NCBI GenBank assembly: GCA_003246795.1
Contig: QKCS01000225.1
Location: 1-7,787, forward strand
DNA from: Alphaproteobacteria bacterium
GTDB taxonomy: Bacteria > Pseudomonadota > Alphaproteobacteria > Micropepsales > Micropepsaceae
Length of the DNA stretch: 7,787 nt
Direction of reading: 5' to 3'
Part shown: piece by piece, positions 1 through 6,686 of the stretch
Numbering within the stretch: position 1 is the stretch's first letter
Layout of the letters: every line of letters starts with the position of its first letter
Position numbers and translations under genes: made by a program
The notes under the pieces: generated by a model
The model's input: only the letters and a program-made list of their open reading frames with translations
Database searches by the model: none
What the model was told of the DNA's origin: nothing

Positions 1-36
1 GACATTGCCGCGGTGTGACGGGAAAGACGCAACTCG

Positions 37-918
37 TTAAGTCGGTCTCGCTAGACGGAGCAGTCTGAAAACGGCGGGGGCCGCAACGGTCGCAAACAGC
101 GACATGAACACGAACTGCACGGCAAGCGCGACGGCGGACGGAATCGCGAGCGCCTTGAGTTGCGCGCCGATCTCGCCGAAGAGCCAGAACAAAACCGCGG
201 CGCTTGCGACGGCCGTCGGGACGGCGACGAGCCAGCGCGGGTGACGTTCGTATCTCACGAGTTCGCGTTCGATCGCCTGGCCGAACCACCACGTCGCCAT
301 AAAGGCGACGAGGCCCGGCACCAATGCCGGCACTTCTGCCCGTGGCCATACGAGGTAGAGGATTGGGGCCAATGCAACGATGCCGGCCGCTTGCACCGCC
401 AGAGGAAGATCGTGCCAGGGTTTCAACGCGTCGGACACGAGGCCGCGATAGACGACGATCGTGGCCAGGCCGAGCAGGATGCCGCCGAGGATATCTTCGA
501 GGTCGTGGACGCCCAGATAGATGCGCGATGCCCCGACGCCGAGCGCGATGACGATCGCGACCGCCCAGGCCCAGCCGCGCCGAATCTCGTAGGCGAGCCA
601 GAGCCACATCGCCGTTGCTATCTGTGCGTGACCGGATGGGAAGCCGAACGAATCGCCGACGCGCGGATCGAGCGCGAATTCGATCGGCGGACGCGGGTCC
701 TGGAACAGATCCTTGAGCAACGTGTTCGAGAGTCCGACGATGCCGACGAGCATGGCCAGGCGCGTGAACATGGCCTGGCCGCACAGCCAAAATCCGATCG
801 GCAGGAAGAGCAGGAAGAACTGTGCATAACCAAGAAAGGTGAAGGCGTTGAAGACGTACGTTAGCCATTCGCTGCGCAGCGGGGGAACCCACGAAAGGTC
901 GTGCAGAAAGGCGTCCAT
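37..918 (-). CDS. PAP2-family integral membrane phosphatase
   Basis: This encodes a 293-residue polytopic membrane protein of the type 2 phosphatidic acid phosphatase (PAP2) superfamily, which hydrolyses phosphate from lipid phosphates or undecaprenyl pyrophosphate at the membrane. All three family signatures are visible: K69-x6-R76-P77, P94-S-G-H97, and S131-R132-x5-H138-x3-D142, including both catalytic histidines. Hydrophobic segments lie around residues 26-47, 54-67, 100-110, 117-128, 146-160 and through most of the C-terminal half. That C-terminal half (about residues 165-293) adds several further helices beyond the catalytic core. I chose the start at 918 (Met-Asp-Ala-Phe) because the longer reading from 1011 adds an arginine-rich stretch lying across the divergent promoter gap. 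A GGGGA sequence sits about 10 bases ahead of this start. The gene is divergent from liuB and probably unrelated to it. The substrate cannot be read from the sequence. Confidence 0.93.
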   Translation of the reverse strand: MDAFLHDLSWVPPLRSEWLTYVFNAFTFLGYAQFFLLFLPIGFWLCGQAMFTRLAMLVGIVGLSNTLLKDLFQDPRPPIEFALDPRVGDSFGFPSGHAQIATAMWLWLAYEIRRGWAWAVAIVIALGVGASRIYLGVHDLEDILGGILLGLATIVVYRGLVSDALKPWHDLPLAVQAAGIVALAPILYLVWPRAEVPALVPGLVAFMATWWFGQAIERELVRYERHPRWLVAVPTAVASAAVLFWLFGEIGAQLKALAIPSAVALAVQFVFMSLFATVAAPAVFRLLRLARPT

Positions 919-1013
919 TGGTTTCGGCGTCCCCGCGTTGAAGTCGCGCCTTCGGCGTGCTTGTTTGCGGCCACCGTACGGTTTCCTTCCGTCACACGAC
1001 AAGAACAACACTC
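919..1013. promoter_or_regulatory. Divergent intergenic region with a 10-bp palindrome
   Basis: This 95-base gap separates two genes transcribed away from each other, so both promoters should lie in it. I see no convincing -35/-10 pair for either strand. A perfect palindrome, ACCGTACGGT, lies at 973-982, about 30 bases before the liuB start, which would suit an operator. One such palindrome in a gap this size could arise by chance. The liuB start has no clear Shine-Dalgarno sequence in front of it (AAGAACAACACTC), so a leaderless or weakly initiated message is possible. Confidence 0.35.
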
Positions 1014-2621
1014 ATGTCCCGATTGACCTCAGAGATCTCGACGCGCGACGAGCGGTACAAGGCCAACGCCGCGGCGATGGCGAAACTGACGGCCGAACTC
1101 GCCGAACGCATCGGCGCGGCCGCCAAGGGCGGCGACGAGCGTTCGCGGGTCCGGCACGTGGAACGCGGCAAGCTGCTGCCGCGGGAGCGCGTCAACCGTC
1201 TGCTCGATCCGGGGACACCGTTTCTGGAGCTGTCGCCGCTGGCCGCTTGCGGCATGTACGACGACGATATCCACGCCGCCTCGATCATCACGGGCATCGG
1301 GCGCGTCGAGGGGCAGGAGTGCGTGATCGTCTGCAACGACGCGACGATCAAGGGCGGGACCTATTATCCCGTCACGGTGAAGAAGCATCTCAGGGCGCAG
1401 GAGATCGCGCGCGAGAACCGGCTGCCGTGCATCTATCTCGTCGACTCGGGCGGCGCGAATCTGCCCAACCAGGCCGAGATCTTTCCCGACCGAGAGCACT
1501 TCGGCCGCATCTTCTTCAATCAGGCCAACATGTCGGCGATGGGCATTCCGCAGATCGCCGTCGTGATGGGCTCGTGCACGGCGGGCGGCGCCTATGTGCC
1601 GGCGATGTCGGACGAGACGATCATCGTCAAGAACCAGGGCACGATCTTCTTAGGCGGGCCGCCGCTGGTGAAAGCCGCGACGGGCGAGGTTGTGACCGCG
1701 GAGGAGCTCGGCGGCGCCGACACGCATTCGCGCAAGTCGGGCGTCACCGATCACTACGCGCAGGACGATGCGCACGCCCTCGCGCGCGCGCGGCGGATCG
1801 TCACCACGCTGAATCGCGCGAAGAGCCCTGAGGTCGTTCTGCGCGATCCGGTCGATCCGCTTTACGACATCGCCGAACTCGACGGCATCGTGCCGCAATC
1901 GCTCGCCACGCAATACGACGTGCGGGAAGTGATCGCGCGTCTTGTCGACGGCTCGGTGTTCGACGAGTTCAAGAAGCTCTACGGCACGACGCTCGTCTGT
2001 GGGTTCGCGCATGTCTGGGGGATGCCGGTCGCGATCCTCGCCAACAACGGGATTCTGTTTTCGGAATCGGCGCTCAAGGCCGCGCACTTCATCGAGCTCG
2101 CGTGCCAGCGCGGGATCCCGCTGCTCTTCCTGCAGAACATCTCGGGCTTCATGGTCGGCGCGAAGTATGAGGCGGGCGGCATCGCCAAGGACGGCGCGAA
2201 GATGGTGACCGCCGTCGCCTGCGCGCAGGTGCCGAAGATCACGCTGATCATCGGCGGGTCGTACGGCGCGGGCAACTACGGCATGTGCGGGCGCGCCTAC
2301 GGGCCGCGGTTCCTGTTCTCATGGCCGAACGCGCGCATCTCCGTCATGGGCGGCGAACAGGCGGCGAGCGTACTGGCGCAGGTGAAGCGCGACGGTATGG
2401 AGGCGCGCGGCGAAAAATGGAGCAAGACGGACGAAGACGCCTTCAAGGCGCCGATCCGCGCGCGCTATGAGGAAGAAGGGAATCCGTACTTCGCGACGGC
2501 GCGGCTATGGGACGATGGCATCATCGCGCCGTCCGAGACGCGTCGCGTGCTGGCGCTGGCGTTGTCGGCGACGTTGAACGCGCCGATTCCGCGCACGCAG
2601 TTCGGGGTGTTCCGGATGTGA
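1014..2621 (+). CDS. liuB: Methylcrotonyl-CoA carboxylase, beta (carboxyltransferase) subunit
   Basis: This is the carboxyltransferase subunit (also called mccB) of the cytoplasmic biotin enzyme that carboxylates 3-methylcrotonyl-CoA to 3-methylglutaconyl-CoA in leucine degradation. The 535-residue length is typical of the family. The N-terminal carboxyltransferase half carries LVDSGGANLPNQAEIFPD and MGSCTAGGAYVPAMSDE. The C-terminal half carries FLQNISGFMVGAKYEAGG and GGSYGAGNYGMCGRAY, which form the CoA and biotin sites. The start at 1014 (Met-Ser-Arg-Leu) matches the usual N-terminus of the family; the longer reading from 957 adds an unconserved stretch. It is the first gene of its run and overlaps the next by four bases. 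Geranyl-CoA carboxylase beta is a close relative, but the neighbouring methylglutaconyl-CoA hydratase favours methylcrotonyl-CoA. The partner alpha subunit lies about 4.3 kb downstream. Confidence 0.94.
   Translation: MSRLTSEISTRDERYKANAAAMAKLTAELAERIGAAAKGGDERSRVRHVERGKLLPRERVNRLLDPGTPFLELSPLAACGMYDDDIHAASIITGIGRVEGQECVIVCNDATIKGGTYYPVTVKKHLRAQEIARENRLPCIYLVDSGGANLPNQAEIFPDREHFGRIFFNQANMSAMGIPQIAVVMGSCTAGGAYVPAMSDETIIVKNQGTIFLGGPPLVKAATGEVVTAEELGGADTHSRKSGVTDHYAQDDAHALARARRIVTTLNRAKSPEVVLRDPVDPLYDIAELDGIVPQSLATQYDVREVIARLVDGSVFDEFKKLYGTTLVCGFAHVWGMPVAILANNGILFSESALKAAHFIELACQRGIPLLFLQNISGFMVGAKYEAGGIAKDGAKMVTAVACAQVPKITLIIGGSYGAGNYGMCGRAYGPRFLFSWPNARISVMGGEQAASVLAQVKRDGMEARGEKWSKTDEDAFKAPIRARYEEEGNPYFATARLWDDGIIAPSETRRVLALALSATLNAPIPRTQFGVFRM
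2618..2621 (+). promoter_or_regulatory. GTGA stop/start overlap, liuB to SDR
   Basis: The last codons of liuB read ATG TGA, and the GTG start of the dehydrogenase shares three bases with that stop. A purine-rich GGGGTG at 2604-2609 sits about 8 bases upstream and can serve as the ribosome binding site. This arrangement normally means translational coupling and a shared transcript. Confidence 0.75.
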
Positions 2622-3403
2622 GTGAAACCCGCGACGGCAAGATTCGTGTTGCGCTGATCACTGGCGCCGCGTCGGGTATCGGTGCCGCGACGGCCAAGCG
2701 ACTTGCGGCCGACGGCACGGTACTCGCGCTCGTCGATCGCGATGCGGCGGGGCTTGCCACCGTCGCGACTTCGCTTTCCGGCGTTGTGCTCCAACGCGTT
2801 CATGACGTCGCCGATGAAACGGCGTGGCGCGCGACCGCGGCGGCAGTCCTAGAGCGGTTCGGGCGGCTCGACTATGCGGTGGCCAATGCGGGGATTTCGG
2901 ACGCGGGGCCGATCGCCGCGTTTCCGTTCGAGCGCTGGCGCAAGGTGATGGCGGCCAATCTGGACGGTGTGTTCCTGACACTGAAGTGTGCGATACCCTT
3001 GATCAAGGCCGGCGGACGGGGCGGGGCGATTGTCGTCGTGTCGTCGGTGTCCGGCGTCAAAGCCGAACCTGGTGTCGCGGCTTACGGGGCTTCGAAAGCG
3101 GCCGCCGTGCAGCTTGCAAAGGTCGCGGCGAAGGAGGGCGCGCCGGATCGCATTCGCGTCAACGCGATCCTGCCCGGCGGCGTCGAAACGCCGATCTGGC
3201 GCGAGATGCCGTTTTTCCAAGACTTGGTCGCGCAGCACGGGTCGGAGGCGGCGGCGTTTCAAGCGATGGCCGCAATGGCCACGCCCTTGGGACGCTATGC
3301 GAGCGCGGACGAAGTGGCGGCGCAGGTCGCGCATCTGCTTTCCGATGCGAGCGGCATGCTGACGGGCGCGGCCGTCGTGATGGACGGCGGCTATTCGCTG
3401 TGA
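2618..3403 (+). CDS. Short-chain dehydrogenase/reductase, probably NAD-dependent
   Basis: This is a 261-residue classical SDR-family oxidoreductase, usual size for the family. The nucleotide-binding motif T15-G-A-A-S-G-I-G22 starts the Rossmann fold. Asp40 ends the second beta strand and suggests NAD(H) rather than NADP(H). The NAG motif is at 90-92. The catalytic tetrad is N114, S143, Y156 and K160 (YGASK). The C-terminus ends MDGGYSL, a common end for these enzymes. The start is a GTG at 2618 that overlaps the liuB stop (2619-2621) in GTGA. An ATG further upstream at 2507 lies deep inside liuB and adds 37 residues with no SDR character. The coupling to liuB suggests an acyl-CoA or alcohol intermediate of branched-chain or terpenoid breakdown as substrate, but that is inferred from position only. 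Confidence 0.9.
   Translation: MSETRDGKIRVALITGAASGIGAATAKRLAADGTVLALVDRDAAGLATVATSLSGVVLQRVHDVADETAWRATAAAVLERFGRLDYAVANAGISDAGPIAAFPFERWRKVMAANLDGVFLTLKCAIPLIKAGGRGGAIVVVSSVSGVKAEPGVAAYGASKAAAVQLAKVAAKEGAPDRIRVNAILPGGVETPIWREMPFFQDLVAQHGSEAAAFQAMAAMATPLGRYASADEVAAQVAHLLSDASGMLTGAAVVMDGGYSL
3400..3403 (+). promoter_or_regulatory. GTGA stop/start overlap, SDR to RNase T2
   Basis: The SDR ends CTG TGA, and the GTG start of the nuclease begins at the last base of the CTG codon. GGCGG at 3386-3390 lies about 9 bases upstream as a likely ribosome binding site. It is the second successive junction of the same GTGA form. Confidence 0.72.
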
Positions 3404-4119
3404 ACGAGCGACGCCTTCTTCAGGTCGTGGCCGGTATTGCGATCCTGGTCTTGTTGTCGACGTTCTGGCCGGAGCGGGACGTTTCGGCGCCGGACGAAGC
3501 GGCGCTAGCGCGATCCGGCGAACGCGTCGCTTTCGACTACTACATCCTCGTTCTGTCCTGGTCGCCGACGCATTGCGCGGGCGAAGACGGGCGCGGGCGC
3601 GACGACGATCTGCAGTGCCGGTCGGGGCGGCCCTACGGTTTCGTGCTGCATGGCCTGTGGCCCCAGCGCGAGAAGAGCTATCCGGAATATTGCATGTCCA
3701 CCGATCCGGGTACCGTTGCAGACGACATCATGCGCGAGATGCTTGAGATCTCGCCGTCGCGACGTCTCATCCAACATGAGTGGGACCGGCACGGCACGTG
3801 CTCGAACTCGAGCCAGCGCGCGTATTTCGCGGCGGCCGCCAAGGCGTTCGAGGCGATCGAGATTCCGGCGGCCTTCCGCGCGTTGTCGCACGAGACCGCG
3901 ACGACGCCGGAAGACGTGCGTGCGGCGTTTCTTGAGGTCAACGCAACTTTCCGCGCGGACGATTTGGCGGCCACGTGCCGTCGCGGCGAACTGGCCGAGA
4001 TGTGGTTCTGCCTCGACAAGGATCTCGCGCCGCGCCGGTGCTCGAACGAGGTCCGCAAGAAGCACTGCGGTGCGCGCAAAGTGCGCATGCGCGCCGTCAG
4101 GGGAAACTGGCCGCGCTGA
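3400..4119 (+). CDS. RNase T2 family ribonuclease, exported or membrane-anchored
   Basis: This is a 239-residue protein of the RNase T2 family (relative of E. coli RNase I), which cleaves single-stranded RNA through 2',3'-cyclic phosphates, in bacteria usually in the periplasm. A basic start (NERR) is followed by a hydrophobic stretch at residues 6-23 that is a signal peptide or membrane anchor. There is no lipobox cysteine. The two active-site signatures are intact: FVLHGLWPQ at 81-89 (catalytic H84) and HEWDRHGTC at 126-134 (E127 and H131). LSWSPTHC at 52-59 is the usual conserved entry strand, and cysteines at 59, 73, 98 and 134 plus C-terminal ones could form disulfides. The GTG start at 3400 overlaps the SDR stop in GTGA. 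A longer open frame running back to 2824 is only a shadow of the SDR. A nuclease coupled to carboxylase genes is unexpected. Confidence 0.93.
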   Translation: MNERRLLQVVAGIAILVLLSTFWPERDVSAPDEAALARSGERVAFDYYILVLSWSPTHCAGEDGRGRDDDLQCRSGRPYGFVLHGLWPQREKSYPEYCMSTDPGTVADDIMREMLEISPSRRLIQHEWDRHGTCSNSSQRAYFAAAAKAFEAIEIPAAFRALSHETATTPEDVRAAFLEVNATFRADDLAATCRRGELAEMWFCLDKDLAPRRCSNEVRKKHCGARKVRMRAVRGNWPR

Positions 4120-4263
4120 GTCGGAGTTTCCGGCGCTCACGTTCCCGTGAACTGGACTGGTCGCTTATGAATTTCGGGGACATGGCGAACTGGATCGCGA
4201 TCGCATCGACAACTGGCCTGTGATTGGTTCGCGACGCGCGTTGATTCAGATGCGACGCGCACG
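4120..4263. other. Gap between RNase T2 and receptor fragment; no gene recognised
   Basis: These 144 bases hold no recognisable complete gene. A small hairpin (TCACG at 4137-4141 pairing with CGTGA at 4146-4150) has no T-tract and is a poor terminator candidate. An 18-codon reading at 4167-4223 (Met-Asn-Phe-Gly-Asp...) has no support. The receptor reading frame is open back to 4171, and residues that could belong to the receptor begin at about 4240, so the break point of the fragment lies in or near this gap. No insertion-sequence end or target duplication is apparent. Confidence 0.5.
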
Positions 4264-5169
4264 ATGATCAACGACGATCCCGATCGCCCCGCGAACTGTG
4301 CGGCGCTGGGCGTGCCGCCCGGCTTCGACGCGCAGGACAATATCGGCGTGCCCATGTCGGCCAGCGGCAATCCCAATCTAACGCCGGAAACGGCCGAGAC
4401 GTGGACGCTGGGCGTGATCATCCAGCCGCGCTGGATCAAGAACATGTCGCTCACCGTCGACTACTACCGGATCGAAATCGACGACGCGATTTCGTTCATC
4501 AACCCGCAGGCGATCCTCGACAACTGCGTCGACGCCACGGGCGCGCCGGATCCGGCATTCTGTAACCTGCACATGCGCGATCCGGTCACCCACGACGTGA
4601 CGTTCATCGAACGCACGTTCGTCAATGCTTCGGCGTTGGACACGAAAGGCGTCGACATCCAGTTCAGTTACGCCTTCGACGTCGACGACGTGCTGGGCGA
4701 CGTCGATCCGTTCTTCGCGGAACTCGGCGGGCGGATCGCGACGACGGTCGTGGCCAACTACGTCGAATCGCTTCGCTTCTTCGCGTTCCAAAGCGATCCG
4801 ACGAACGAGAACATCGAAGAGGGCGAGATCGGCGATCCGGAGTGGTCGTTCATCACCAACACGACCTACGACAACGGCCCGTTCCGCCTGACTTGGCGCA
4901 GCCGCTACGAGGATCAGGTGTCGCGCTTCGCGCAGGGTTCCAGCAGCCCGGAACACTTCTTCCCGGCCTATGTCGAGGCGGTCTGGTACCACGACTTCGT
5001 GTTCACCTATCAGCTCGAAGAGTTCACGGGGCACCAGAGCGAGGTCTATGTCGGCGTGAACAATGCGTTCAACGAAGAGCTGCCTTACGCGCTGACCGGC
5101 AACGGCACGTCATCGGCCTACGATTTGCTCGGCCGTACGGTCTTCGTCGGGGCACGGGCGAAGTTCTGA
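4264..5169 (+). pseudogene. TonB-dependent receptor, C-terminal barrel fragment only
   Basis: The 301 residues read here match the last third of a TonB-dependent outer-membrane receptor, proteins normally about 700-1000 residues long that import siderophores, vitamins or sugars. Visible hallmarks are NPNLTPETAETWTLG at residues 36-50, the TKGVDIQFSY barrel strand, VNNAFNEELP near the end, alternating aromatic barrel strands, and a terminal phenylalanine (VGARAKF) for outer-membrane insertion. The signal peptide, TonB box, plug domain and most of the barrel are absent. The ATG at 4264 has no ribosome binding site and falls inside receptor sequence, so it is unlikely to be a true start. The frame stays open back to 4171 without recognisable homology beyond about 4240. 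The surviving frame has no internal stop, so the loss looks recent or the piece is still selected. A misassembly joining two contigs is an alternative. Confidence 0.85.
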
Positions 5170-5190
5170 GACCGGCGGTCTGGATCACAG

Positions 5191-5226
5191 AGGGGGGCGG
5201 CTTCTCGAGGCCGCCCCCCTTATTTT
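5191..5226 (+). terminator. Strong intrinsic terminator after the receptor fragment
   Basis: AGGGGGGCGGC (5191-5201) pairs perfectly with GCCGCCCCCCT (5210-5220), an 11-bp stem with an 8-base loop, followed by TATTTT. It starts 21 bases after the receptor stop codon, so it is the original end of that gene. It should block read-through from the liuB run into the genes beyond. Confidence 0.88.
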
Positions 5227-5362
5227 GTGCCGTTGTTCACCTGGTGGGCGAAACCAGGACCCGTGGAATCGCGTTTCAAGCAGCATGGAACCGCCCTTGG
5301 CCGTGCGAAGACGGATGGCCTGGTCTAGGCTTGAACTCGCTAGCGCCGCGGCGGCAAGCGGG

Positions 5363-5369
5363 AAGGGAG
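5363..5369 (+). promoter_or_regulatory. Ribosome binding site that favours the start at 5377
   Basis: AAGGGAG lies 7 bases before the ATG at 5377 but only 4 before the adjoining GTG at 5374. The spacing favours ATG 5377. The stretch between the terminator and this site (5227-5362) must hold the promoter of the membrane gene. I see no convincing -35/-10 pair there, only an inverted repeat, CCTGGT at 5240-5245 with ACCAGG at 5253-5258. Confidence 0.6.
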
Positions 5370-5376
5370 AAACGTG

Positions 5377-5712
5377 ATGACAATCGTGCAGCCCTACATC
5401 GACTGGCTTTGGGAGTACTTTCGCGTCGGATTCCATGACGTCAACGGCGTCCTGGGCCTCCTGATCGCGATCATCGCGGCCTACTTCCTGGGGAAGTACA
5501 GCCGCATCTTCGTGGTCGCGCTCGGCGCGGTCGTCTTCTACGTTCTTGCTCAAGTCATGATTCCGGTCATCGCGAACAACGCGGCCTTCAGACTTCCGCC
5601 GATCGTCGAGAGCTCCTACTGGCAGAGTCTGATCGCCCTCTACGCAGGCTTTCTGATCGTCATTACGCTTTTCTACATCGTGAAGCGGACGGTTTTGAGG
5701 GGCGGGCACTAG
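5377..5712 (+). CDS. Small three-helix membrane protein, function unknown
   Basis: I do not recognise this 111-residue protein. Three hydrophobic segments are clear: about residues 24-38, 44-66 and 85-102. The first 20 residues are rich in aromatics (YIDWLWEYF) and could form an amphipathic helix lying on the membrane. Short charged turns (GKYSR at 39-43) and a basic tail (KRTVLRGG) suggest a cytoplasmic C-terminus by the positive-inside rule. There are no cysteines and no catalytic motif. A good ribosome binding site, GC-rich codon use like its neighbours, and terminators on both sides argue that it is a real single-gene unit. An adjoining GTG at 5374 would add one residue. Holin-like or membrane-stress roles are possible guesses, but nothing in the sequence supports them. 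Confidence 0.78.
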   Translation: MTIVQPYIDWLWEYFRVGFHDVNGVLGLLIAIIAAYFLGKYSRIFVVALGAVVFYVLAQVMIPVIANNAAFRLPPIVESSYWQSLIALYAGFLIVITLFYIVKRTVLRGGH

Positions 5713-5736
5713 CGCCGTTTCTCGCGATCGGGATTG

Positions 5737-5762
5737 CGGCGGCGGGTCACCGCCGCCGTTTT
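5737..5762 (+). terminator. Intrinsic terminator after the small membrane gene
   Basis: CGGCGGCGG (5737-5745) pairs with CCGCCGCCG (5750-5758) in a 9-bp perfect stem closed by a GTCA loop and followed by TTTT. It lies 24 bases after the stop codon of the membrane protein. With the terminator at 5191 it isolates that gene and implies that liuC needs its own promoter between about 5763 and 5830. Confidence 0.82.
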
Positions 5763-5804
5763 GTCATTCGCGCGCCGGTGGTGTAGGTGCTTTGGCCGTA
5801 ACCT

Positions 5805-5845
5805 GGCCCTGTTTCGGGCCGCCTGTCCCAAGCGAAGGCCCAAAC
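5805..5845 (+). promoter_or_regulatory. Possible alternative hairpins over the liuC ribosome binding site
   Basis: GGGCC at 5816-5820 can pair with GGCCC at 5805-5809 (6-base loop) or with GGCCC at 5837-5841. The second pairing extends outward to GTTT (5811-5814) with AAAC (5842-5845), giving 9 pairs with one bulged C at 5815. It would bury the AAGG (5835-5838) that is the likely ribosome binding site of liuC. The two structures exclude each other. No known riboswitch is recognised, and such pairing in GC-rich DNA may be chance. Confidence 0.3.
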
Positions 5846-5846
5846 G

Positions 5847-6644
5847 ATGAGCCCAGACGAGAACGTGGTTCTGCTCGACTCGACGCGCGCCGGCGTCGCC
5901 GTCGTCACCCTGAACCGGCCGAAGGTGCACAACGCCTTCAATCCGGACGTGATCAACGCGCTATCCGGCGTCTTCGAGGAGTTGCGCGGCGCAGATCACG
6001 TGCGCGTCGTCATGATCCAGGGGGCGGGGCCCTCGTTCTCCGCCGGCGCCGATCTCGCCTGGATGCGGGCGGCGGCCGACTACACGAAGGGCGACAACCG
6101 CGAAGACGCGGGCGACATGGCGGGCATGCTGCACAAGCTCGCCACGCTGCCGCAGGTGACGATCGCGCTGGTGCACGGCGCGGCGATGGCGGGCGGGTGC
6201 GGCATCCTTTCGGCCTGCGACATGGCGATCGCGACTAAGACGGCCTCGTTTGCCCTGTCGGAGGTGAGGCTCGGCATCATCCCGGCCGTGATCTCGCCTT
6301 ACGTGATCCGCGCGATCGGTCCCCGGGCGGCGCATCGGTACTTCCTAACCGCCGAGCGGTTCGACGCGGCGACGGCCCTCGCGCTCGGCCTCGTGCACAT
6401 CGTTGTCGAGGACAATGACGCGCTGGCCAAGGAATCCGAGCGCTTGGTTAAACAGATCTTCAGCTGCGCGCCGGGCGCCATCAACGCGGCGAAGGAGTTG
6501 ATCGCGGCGGTCGCGGGCAAGCCGATCGACCACCATGTCATCTCCGACACGGCGCGGCGCATCGCCGAGCGGCGATCGTCCGATGAAGCGAAGGAGGGGC
6601 TTTCGGCCTTTCTCGAAAAGCGCAAACCGAAGTGGGCCGAGTAG
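5847..6644 (+). CDS. liuC: Methylglutaconyl-CoA hydratase (enoyl-CoA hydratase family)
   Basis: This 265-residue crotonase-family enzyme adds water to 3-methylglutaconyl-CoA to give HMG-CoA, the step after the carboxylase in leucine degradation, in the cytoplasm. Crotonase features in order: LNRPKVHNAF at 22-31; SAGADLAWMR at 65-74, with the oxyanion-hole backbone around A68-D69; HGAAMAGGCG at 109-118, the second oxyanion-hole loop; and SEVRLGIIPAVISPYV beginning at S137, with Glu138 as a probable catalytic acid. GADLAWMR and the PAVISPYV stretch are typical of bacterial LiuC rather than fatty-acid enoyl-CoA hydratases. The ATG at 5847 has AAGG 8 bases upstream. The gene follows two terminators, so it probably begins a second transcript that continues into the small broken gene and liuD. 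Isohexenylglutaconyl-CoA hydratase of the geraniol (Atu) pathway is a less likely alternative. Confidence 0.9.
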   Translation: MSPDENVVLLDSTRAGVAVVTLNRPKVHNAFNPDVINALSGVFEELRGADHVRVVMIQGAGPSFSAGADLAWMRAAADYTKGDNREDAGDMAGMLHKLATLPQVTIALVHGAAMAGGCGILSACDMAIATKTASFALSEVRLGIIPAVISPYVIRAIGPRAAHRYFLTAERFDAATALALGLVHIVVEDNDALAKESERLVKQIFSCAPGAINAAKELIAAVAGKPIDHHVISDTARRIAERRSSDEAKEGLSAFLEKRKPKWAE

Positions 6645-6686
6645 GCAAATTCACAACGGCCTGTGTCGGCGGACGTGATCGCTTCG

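Noticed and set aside
160..864. A 234-codon open frame on the + strand opposite the PAP2 gene
   Set aside because: It is rich in Asp, Arg and Glu with no domain character, typical of an antisense shadow in high-GC DNA. The opposite strand carries all three PAP2 signatures.
2507..2617. Upstream extension of the short-chain dehydrogenase to an ATG at 2507
   Set aside because: The added 37 residues lie wholly inside liuB in another frame and have no SDR character. The GTG at 2618 gives a normal SDR N-terminus.
2824..3399. Long open frame joined in frame to the RNase T2 gene, suggesting a fusion
   Set aside because: This part is the out-of-frame shadow of the SDR, arginine- and glycine-rich. 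The nuclease starts at GTG 3400 with a normal signal or anchor segment.
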